A DNA stretch of 10,029 bases from Ornithomonoglobus_A sp045537455 (GTDB taxonomy: Bacteria > Bacillota > Clostridia > UBA1381), in NCBI GenBank assembly GCA_045537455.1, contig JAZSPM010000049.1, positions 1 to 10,029 of the forward strand. The letters run 5' to 3'. This document shows, piece after piece, positions 4,945 through 10,029 of the stretch. Positions within the stretch are counted from its first letter, which is position 1. Every line of letters begins with the position of its first letter. The position numbers and the translations under genes were made by a program. The notes beneath the pieces were generated by a model. That model saw only the letters and a list, made by a program, of their open reading frames with translations, was not told the DNA's origin and did not search any database.

Positions 4945-6108
4945 ATGAAAAAAAAGCTTTTAGGTACGATTTTAGGATGTGCAGTATTGTCTTTGGGATG
5001 TACTGCATTTTCAGCACAACAAATTAAAATTGTTGTAGGTGGAGCAAAATTAGAAACTGATGTTGCACCTATAATAATGAGTGACAGAACAATGCTGCCT
5101 GTTAGAGCAGTATTTGAAGCACTTGGCGCAAAGGTCGATTACATTGCTGAGGAACGAAAGGTTGTTGCAGTAAAAAAAGACACAACAGTAGAATTTGTCA
5201 TAGACAGCAATATAATGACTATAAACGGTGAAGAACAAAAAATAGATGTTCCCGCAACTATAATAAATGACAGAACGCTTGTTCCTGTAAGAGCCTGTGC
5301 GGAAGCTTTTGATTTAAAGCTAGATTGGAACGATGACACAAAAACAGTAAAAATTAAAAAGCCCGTTTCTCTTATTTCCGAAACCTCTGCCGGCGAAAAA
5401 TCCCAATATGATGAAAACGGTAATCTGATATATTGGGAAAATGCCTACGGTGGTTGGGCAAAATATACATATGACGAAAACAATAAGCTAATATATTGCG
5501 AAAATTCAGACGGTTGGGAAAAGTATAACTACGATGACCAAGGTAATGAAATATATTTTGAAAGCTCTGAAGGAATTTGGATAAAGTGTGAATATGACGA
5601 AAACAATAATCTGATATATCGAGGAAATTCAGACGAGTGGGAAAAGTATAGCTATGATGAAAATGGAAATCATACATATTTTGAAAACTCAAATAGGATT
5701 TGGATCAAGCGTACATATGATGAAAATAACAATCTGACATATCAGGAAAATTCTGATGGGAGTTGGGGAAAATACATTTATGATGAAAACGACAATCTGA
5801 CATATTTTAAAAAATCAACAGGTGGTTCAACAAAATACACTTATGATAAAAACCACAACCTACTTTACACCGAAAACTCCAATGGTGTTTGGGAAAAATA
5901 CATTTATGATGAAAATGGGAATAAAATACATTATGAACATTCCTCAGGGCATTCGATTGATTATCAATATAATGATAACTGTGATTTAATATATTGGAAA
6001 AGCTCTGACGGAAGTTGGTGCAAATACGAATATGACGAAAACGGTAATATGATATATCAGGAAGATTTTAAAGGAAATACAATTAAATATATAGTAATAG
6101 AAAAATAA
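4945..6108 (+). CDS. Secreted protein: copper-amine-oxidase-N-like domain plus eleven YD/RHS-like repeats
   Basis: The 387-residue product starts with a signal peptide (MKKKLLGTILGCAVLSLGC..., cleavage probably after AFSA at about 24; Cys19 could instead form an imperfect lipobox). Residues about 26-138 contain two copies of the copper-amine-oxidase N-terminal-like motif, SDRTMLPVRAVFEALG and NDRTLVPVRACAEAFDLK. This is a small non-enzymatic domain common in clostridial exported proteins; no amine oxidase catalytic domain follows. Residues 155-383 are eleven tandem repeats of 20-21 residues with the form YDENGNLIYxENSDGxWxKYx. They resemble YD/RHS repeats (YDxxGxL...G...Y.YD). There is no C-terminal toxin or LPXTG motif, and the protein ends four residues after the last repeat. 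Function is unknown; extracellular binding of carbohydrate or protein is a guess. AGGAG 9 bases upstream supports the start. It is monocistronic, with its own promoter and terminator. Confidence 0.85.
   Translation: MKKKLLGTILGCAVLSLGCTAFSAQQIKIVVGGAKLETDVAPIIMSDRTMLPVRAVFEALGAKVDYIAEERKVVAVKKDTTVEFVIDSNIMTINGEEQKIDVPATIINDRTLVPVRACAEAFDLKLDWNDDTKTVKIKKPVSLISETSAGEKSQYDENGNLIYWENAYGGWAKYTYDENNKLIYCENSDGWEKYNYDDQGNEIYFESSEGIWIKCEYDENNNLIYRGNSDEWEKYSYDENGNHTYFENSNRIWIKRTYDENNNLTYQENSDGSWGKYIYDENDNLTYFKKSTGGSTKYTYDKNHNLLYTENSNGVWEKYIYDENGNKIHYEHSSGHSIDYQYNDNCDLIYWKSSDGSWCKYEYDENGNMIYQEDFKGNTIKYIVIEK
5407..6093 (+). repeat. Eleven coding tandem repeats (60-63 bp each)
   Basis: Repeat units start at 5407, 5470, 5530, 5593, 5653, 5716, 5779, 5842, 5905, 5968 and 6031. 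Each begins with a Tyr codon (TAT or TAC), and nearly all then read YDEN or a close variant. Units two and four lack one residue in the G-W segment (20 aa), and the rest are 21 aa. DNA similarity is highest between 5470-5592 and 5593-5715, which points to a 123-bp two-unit duplication. The array stays in frame throughout and carries no spacers. Confidence 0.9.
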
Positions 6109-6124
6109 TAGTAATAAATATCCC

Positions 6125-6154
6125 AAAAACACTCCGATTTTTCGGAGTGTTTTT
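6125..6154 (+). terminator. Rho-independent terminator of the YD-repeat gene
   Basis: AAAAACACTCCGA (6125-6137), a TTTT loop (6138-6141) and TCGGAGTGTTTTT (6142-6154) form a perfect 13-bp stem ending in a T tract, 16 bases past the stop codon. Confidence 0.93.
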
Positions 6155-6184
6155 ACATATAATTAACTTTTTTGCAATTTACTA

Positions 6185-6213
6185 TTGAAAAAATTCAAAT
6201 AATATAGTATAAT
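6185..6213 (+). promoter_or_regulatory. Sigma-A promoter of the ilvA-HD-recX-rimO operon
   Basis: TTGAAA (6185-6190) and a perfect TATAAT (6208-6213) are 17 bases apart. The leader to the ilvA ATG is about 45 bases, too short for a T-box or amino-acid attenuator, and none is visible. Confidence 0.82.
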
Positions 6214-6263
6214 ATATAAGATAAAATACCGATGCTATGCGCAGCGTCACAGGAGGAAGGATA

Positions 6264-7472
6264 ATGGATCTGGATTTAAAAGAAATCGAAAAAGCGGCAC
6301 AACGTCTGAAAGGTACAATACATAGGACAAAAATCGAAAAAAGTACAACCTTTTCAGCAATGTCCGGTGGAGAAATATACCTGAAGTTTGAAAATCAGCA
6401 AAAAACAGGCTCATTCAAAATAAGAGGTGCATCAAACAAAATTGCGGCACTTATTGAGCGTGGTGAAATCACTTCGGGAGTAGCTTCATCAGCCGGAAAT
6501 CACGCACAGGGAGTTGCATATGCTTCAAAGGTGCATGGAATCCCTGCAACTATCGTTATGCCTAAGTCAACTCCTATAGCAAAGGTTGCGGCTACTGAGG
6601 GCTACGGTGCAAAGGTGGTTCTTCATGGCGACTGCTACGACGACGCTTATGCAAAGGCTGTTGAAATCCGTGAGACTGAGGGTGCTACATTCCTTCATCC
6701 TTACGATGACCTTGAGGTTATGGCAGGTCAGGGTACAATCGGTATTGAAATTCTTGAGGATTTACCGACTGTCGATATGGTAATCGTTCCGGCAGGCGGC
6801 GGCGGACTCCTTGCAGGAGTTGCGGCTTGTATAAAGCAGATAAATCCAAGAATAAAAATTGTGGGAGTTCAGGCTGAGGGTGCTCCTGCAATAGCAAATT
6901 CTTTCAGAAAGAAAAAGCATACCTCAACAGACTCAGCAACAACAATCGCTGACGGTATTGCAGTAAAATGCCCCGGCGAAAATACAGTTGAGCTTATAAA
7001 CAAATACGCTGACGATATTGTTACTGTTTCAGACAGCGAAATCAGTTCAACAATCCTGTTGCTTTTGGAGCGTACAAAGCAGGTTGTGGAGCCGGCAGGT
7101 GCAACTCCACTTGCGGCAGTGCTTAACGGCAAGATAGATATAGAAGGCAAAAAGGTTGCCTGTGTTCTTTCAGGCGGTAATATAGATGTGAGCTTTATCC
7201 AGAGAATTATTGACCTCGGTCTTGCTTCACGTGACAGAAAGCTCAAGTTTTCTACTACCCTGCTTGATATTCCCGGCAGTCTTGAGCATTTATCGGGTAT
7301 ACTTTCAAAAGCAGGTGCTAATATAATCATGGTTCAGTATGACCGTTTCAGTGCCGATCTTGACCCGAACGAGGCTATAATCCATATGGCTTGTGAGGTA
7401 AGCGGAACAGAACACGGCAACAAGGTTGTTAAAAAGCTTGAAGAAAACGGCTATAAGGTAGTTAAAGAATGA
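6264..7472 (+). CDS. ilvA: Threonine ammonia-lyase (threonine dehydratase) with C-terminal ACT domain
   Basis: The 402-residue enzyme is a PLP-dependent fold-type II lyase that converts threonine to 2-oxobutanoate and ammonia, feeding isoleucine synthesis or threonine catabolism. The PLP lysine is K52 in GSFKIRGASNK. SSAGNHAQGVA (about 75-85) and the phosphate-binding AGGGGLL (about 177-183) are intact. Residues about 328-402 (FSTTLLDIPGSLEHLSGIL...) form one ACT-like regulatory domain. This gives the roughly 400-residue single-ACT form, shorter than the 500-residue biosynthetic E. coli IlvA and close to the tdcB-like/ilvA_1Cterm type, so the choice between biosynthetic and catabolic role is open. 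The start at 6264 has AGGAGG 7 bases upstream. An in-frame ATG at 6237 lies before that site and is rejected. The gene ends in an ATGA overlap with the HD gene. Confidence 0.93.
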   Translation: MDLDLKEIEKAAQRLKGTIHRTKIEKSTTFSAMSGGEIYLKFENQQKTGSFKIRGASNKIAALIERGEITSGVASSAGNHAQGVAYASKVHGIPATIVMPKSTPIAKVAATEGYGAKVVLHGDCYDDAYAKAVEIRETEGATFLHPYDDLEVMAGQGTIGIEILEDLPTVDMVIVPAGGGGLLAGVAACIKQINPRIKIVGVQAEGAPAIANSFRKKKHTSTDSATTIADGIAVKCPGENTVELINKYADDIVTVSDSEISSTILLLLERTKQVVEPAGATPLAAVLNGKIDIEGKKVACVLSGGNIDVSFIQRIIDLGLASRDRKLKFSTTLLDIPGSLEHLSGILSKAGANIIMVQYDRFSADLDPNEAIIHMACEVSGTEHGNKVVKKLEENGYKVVKE

Positions 7473-8656
7473 TAACAAAGCAGTTAATTTCTCTTATATA
7501 TGAATCAGCGTCAATCCAGCGTTGGAATGACCACATACGTCCGTGGACAGGCTTTACCGAGCTTGACAAACAGGCACATAAAATGTTTTATGCCTATGTT
7601 CTTGCAAAGTGCGAAGGTGAAAACGTAGATATGCTAAAGCTCATTGAGGGCGGTATATTTGAGTTTTTTCACCGTTCAATCCTGACAGACATAAAACCGC
7701 CTGTATATCATAAGCTGATAGCCGAAAAAGGCGAACAGATTGATAAATGGGTTATGAACGAGCTGAAGGATGACCTCGAAAAAATCGGCGGCGGATTCTT
7801 TGAAAGAATGAAGAAATACTATGCCGAGCCTGAATACTCAAAGCTTGAAAAACAGATTCTAAGAGCCGCACACTATCATGCAAGTAACTGGGAATTTAAA
7901 ATAATCTACTCAATGAATCCTGAAACCTACGGAATTGAGCAGGTAAAAAAGGAAATGTCACAAGGGCTTGCGGCGTGTGATACATTCAGCGGATTCAGAT
8001 ATTTTGCCGGAAGCAGTTATTTGCAGGAGTTTTTATCGCTTTTAGGAAAGCTCCGTTATCAGCAAAGATGGGCAAAGGCTGTAAGAATGCCTCAGACGTA
8101 TGTAATGGGACATATGCTTGTTGTGGCAATCTTATCATATTTTACTACACTTGAAACCGAGAATCCATGTCACGAAAGACTTGTCAACAACTTTGTTTCA
8201 GGCTTATTCCACGACTTGGCAGAGGTGCTTACACGTGATATTGTATCACCTGTAAAAGCATCAGTAAAAGGGCTTGACAGCATAATAAGTGAAATAGAAA
8301 AGGAACAGATGCGTGAGGTAATTTATCCCCTATTGCTGCCAAGCTGGCACAAGGAGCTTGAATACTTTACTCAGAATGAATTTTCTTCAAAAATAAAAAC
8401 AAATGACGAAATACAAATAGTGACATCAGACGAAATTAACGAAAAATACAATAATGATTCATATTCTCCGCTTGACGGTGAGATTATCCGAGGCTGTGAC
8501 CACCTTTCAGCGTACATGGAAGCATATCTTTCAATGAGCTACGGAATAACGTCAGAGCCGATGGTATCAGGATATAATCATTTATTTGAAAAATATAAAG
8601 ATAAAATCATAGGCGGTATAGATTTTGGTACACTGTTCAGATATTTTGAACTGTAA
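7469..8656 (+). CDS. HD-domain protein, YfbR-like, with a degenerate second HD copy
   Basis: This 395-residue protein carries a YfbR-like HD phosphohydrolase domain in its C-terminal half. The metal ligands are H215 (MGHML), the HD dyad H248-D249 in LFHDLAEVLTRDIVSPVK, and D344 (GCDHLSAYMEAYLS). YfbR is a dNMP 5'-nucleotidase, and this signature (HDxxEVLTxDIxxPVK) is close to it. Residues about 305-335 look like a charged, low-complexity insert before the last ligand. The N-terminal half (about 15-150) appears to be a diverged copy of the same fold: QRWNDHIRP parallels QQRWAKAVR, EFFHRSILTDIKPPV parallels the HD motif with D replaced by R69, and ILRAAHYHAS parallels IIRGCDHLSA with the last Asp replaced by H135. 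The substrate is unknown; nucleotide dephosphorylation is an inference. It starts in an ATGA overlap with ilvA, with a weak AAGG upstream, so coupled translation is likely. recX follows after 14 bases. Confidence 0.82.
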   Translation: MITKQLISLIYESASIQRWNDHIRPWTGFTELDKQAHKMFYAYVLAKCEGENVDMLKLIEGGIFEFFHRSILTDIKPPVYHKLIAEKGEQIDKWVMNELKDDLEKIGGGFFERMKKYYAEPEYSKLEKQILRAAHYHASNWEFKIIYSMNPETYGIEQVKKEMSQGLAACDTFSGFRYFAGSSYLQEFLSLLGKLRYQQRWAKAVRMPQTYVMGHMLVVAILSYFTTLETENPCHERLVNNFVSGLFHDLAEVLTRDIVSPVKASVKGLDSIISEIEKEQMREVIYPLLLPSWHKELEYFTQNEFSSKIKTNDEIQIVTSDEINEKYNNDSYSPLDGEIIRGCDHLSAYMEAYLSMSYGITSEPMVSGYNHLFEKYKDKIIGGIDFGTLFRYFEL

Positions 8657-8670
8657 AAAAGGAGCATAAA

Positions 8671-9147
8671 ATGCCATACAAGCAAAATGAACCATTGACT
8701 TATGAACAAGCAAAAGACAAGGCATTAAGGCTTTTGGAGTTCCGTTCTCATTCCGAGAAGGAGCTTCGTGAAAAGCTCAGACGTGCAAACGCACTACATG
8801 ATGATATTGACAGAATAATAGAATTCTGCACTGAATACAACTTTATAAACGATGAGGATTTTGCACGCCGTAAAGCGGCTGATTTAAAAAACCTCAAAAA
8901 ATACGGAAAGAACAGGATAAAAAATGAGCTGTATGTCTTAGGTATAGACTCATATATAATAGATGAAATCATTTCTGAAATGGATTTTGAAAACGAAGAA
9001 GAAAGACTTTATCCTCTTATCGAAAAAAAGCTCGGAAATGATTTTGAAAGAAAAAATATTGATAAATGTATAAGGTATTTTATATACCGGGGATACGATT
9101 TGAGCGATATAAAAAGATGTATTGAGCAAATCAAAAATGAAACTTGA
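8671..9147 (+). CDS. recX: Regulatory protein RecX
   Basis: The 158-residue, all-helical, highly charged protein matches RecX, which binds RecA filaments and modulates recombination and SOS activity. The motifs are ALRLLEFRSHSEKELREKL (about 18-36), EFCTEYNFINDEDFARRKA (about 51-69, the 'NDxxFAR' element) and KYGKNRIKNELYVLGID (about 77-93). Length is typical for the short single-chain RecX forms. AAGGAG about 7 bases upstream supports the start. recA is not in the window. In many Firmicutes recX is separated from recA, but rimO is often in the pgsA-cinA-recA neighbourhood, so recA could lie just downstream of the window. rimO follows after 12 bases, within the same operon. Confidence 0.9.
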   Translation: MPYKQNEPLTYEQAKDKALRLLEFRSHSEKELREKLRRANALHDDIDRIIEFCTEYNFINDEDFARRKAADLKNLKKYGKNRIKNELYVLGIDSYIIDEIISEMDFENEEERLYPLIEKKLGNDFERKNIDKCIRYFIYRGYDLSDIKRCIEQIKNET

Positions 9148-9159
9148 AAGGAAAATAAT

Positions 9160-10029
9160 ATGCATTATAATATAGGAATGGTATCGCTTGGCTGTGCAAA
9201 GAACAGTACCGATGCTGAAATAATGCTCGGTTTGCTTGCTGAGGACGGCTACGGCTTAGTAGACGACCCAAATGAAGCTGACATTCTTATCGTAAATACT
9301 TGTGCATTTATTGATTCTGCAAAGCAGGAATCAATCGAAACAATTTTTGATATGGCACAGTACAAAAACGGCAGATGTAAGCTTCTTATAGTGACAGGCT
9401 GTCTTGCTCAAAGATACCGTGATGAAGTCCTTACAGAGATGCCTGAGGTTGACTATGTTCTCGGAACAGGTGAGTTTGATAAAATATGCGAATGCATCAA
9501 AAAAGCATTTGACGGAAAACGTGAAGCCTTTTGCGAAAATCCTGACAGAACACCTGATGACCACTTACCGAGAATCTTAACTACACCTCCGTATACGGCA
9601 TATCTTAAAATCGCTGATGGATGCGATAACAACTGCACATACTGTGCAATACCCAAAATACGCGGGCATTTCAGAAGCCGCACAATAGAAAATATTGTTG
9701 ATGAAGCAAAATCGCTTGCCGAAAACGGAGTAAAAGAGCTTATACTGATTGCTCAGGATACAACACGCTACGGTAAGGATTTATACGGAAAATACGCCTT
9801 GAGCGATTTACTTGATGAGCTTGTAAAAATAGACGGTATTGAATGGATAAGGGTGCATTATTTCTACCCCGAAGCAGTTACAGAGGAGCTTATCGAAGTA
9901 ATGTCAAAACACGACAAAATCTGTAACTACATAGATATGCCCGTACAGCACGGTCATGATAACATTCTGCGTCGTATGGCAAGACGTACCAATCAAAAGG
10001 AAATTCTTGATAAAATATCAATGATAAGA
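9160..10029 (+). CDS. rimO: Ribosomal protein uS12 methylthiotransferase RimO (3' end cut off)
   Basis: The first 290 residues are present and the frame is still open at the window edge; the family is about 430-450 aa, so roughly a third is missing. RimO is a radical-SAM enzyme with two iron-sulfur clusters that methylthiolates an aspartate of ribosomal protein S12. The N-terminal UPF0004 domain provides C12 (SLGCAKN), C48 (NTCAF) and C81 (TGCLAQRY). The radical-SAM triad is C155/C159/C162 in DGCDNNCTYCAIP. MIGMVSLGCAKN-like starts and the PxIRGxFRSR stretch favour RimO over MiaB; the distinguishing TRAM-domain region is outside the window. GAAAGGAA about 8 bases upstream supports the ATG. 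It is the fourth visible gene in the ilvA operon and probably continues into more genes. Confidence 0.93.
   Translation, partial: MHYNIGMVSLGCAKNSTDAEIMLGLLAEDGYGLVDDPNEADILIVNTCAFIDSAKQESIETIFDMAQYKNGRCKLLIVTGCLAQRYRDEVLTEMPEVDYVLGTGEFDKICECIKKAFDGKREAFCENPDRTPDDHLPRILTTPPYTAYLKIADGCDNNCTYCAIPKIRGHFRSRTIENIVDEAKSLAENGVKELILIAQDTTRYGKDLYGKYALSDLLDELVKIDGIEWIRVHYFYPEAVTEELIEVMSKHDKICNYIDMPVQHGHDNILRRMARRTNQKEILDKISMIR

Noticed and set aside
5407..6093. CRISPR array or other non-coding repeat
   Set aside because: Units are adjacent without unique spacers, keep one reading frame and encode a conserved protein motif.
4945..6108. Copper amine oxidase enzyme
   Set aside because: Only the small N-terminal-type repeats are present; there is no catalytic domain and no topaquinone motif.
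5155..6108. RHS polymorphic toxin
   Set aside because: There is no toxin domain after the repeats, no RHS core cleavage motif and no adjacent immunity gene.
6214..6263. T-box or other attenuator ahead of ilvA
   Set aside because: Only about 45 bases separate the promoter from the ATG, with no hairpin or T-box motif visible.
6869..7330. Minus-strand 153-codon open frame inside ilvA
   Set aside because: It lies entirely within the conserved ilvA coding region, and its translation resembles no family I know.

Overview
The window looks like a chromosomal segment of an AT-rich, spore-forming member of the Clostridia, probably a gut Oscillospirales/Ruminococcus- or Eubacterium-like lineage. The support is the CIRCE-controlled groESL operon, a MecA-type ClpC adaptor, a SpoIIQ-like forespore peptidase followed by a BofC-like protein, Firmicute-type A-rich Shine-Dalgarno sites, and a secreted protein with a copper-amine-oxidase-N type domain. 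No plasmid, phage structural or CRISPR genes are visible. The only hint of mobile DNA is a 21-codon gene tail at the left edge.

Left arm (1-1480). The end of an unidentified rightward gene (1-66, possibly a tyrosine recombinase) converges on yajC (Sec accessory protein, minus strand). A hairpin terminator that can work in both directions lies between them. Upstream of yajC, on the same strand, is mecA. Each of these two has its own promoter-like sequence.

Sporulation pair (1540-2780). Divergent from mecA is a two-gene unit: a membrane-anchored M23/LytM peptidase resembling SpoIIQ, then a small membrane protein with a BofC-C-terminal-like domain, overlapping by ATGA. A sequence matching the sigma-F consensus sits just ahead of the first gene, and a long two-part hairpin terminator ends the unit.

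Heat-shock operon (2785-4867). A sigma-A promoter, a perfect CIRCE operator at the expected transcription start, groES, groEL and a strong terminator.

Secreted repeat protein (4877-6154). A monocistronic gene with an almost ideal extended sigma-A promoter. It encodes a signal peptide, two copper-amine-oxidase-N-like repeats and eleven 20-21-residue YD/RHS-like repeats, some of which descend from a recent 123-bp duplication.

Right operon (6185-10029, runs off the edge). A sigma-A promoter drives ilvA/tdcB-type threonine ammonia-lyase, an HD-domain protein (ATGA overlap), recX and rimO (cut off by the window). The HD protein appears to be a tandem duplication of a YfbR-like HD fold in which the N-terminal copy has lost the HD dyad. 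Most of the window is ordinary housekeeping DNA. The items most worth a second look are the duplicated HD protein, the YD-repeat secreted protein and the predicted forespore promoter. I found no clearly novel multi-gene system. No stretch longer than 300 bases lacks a gene.
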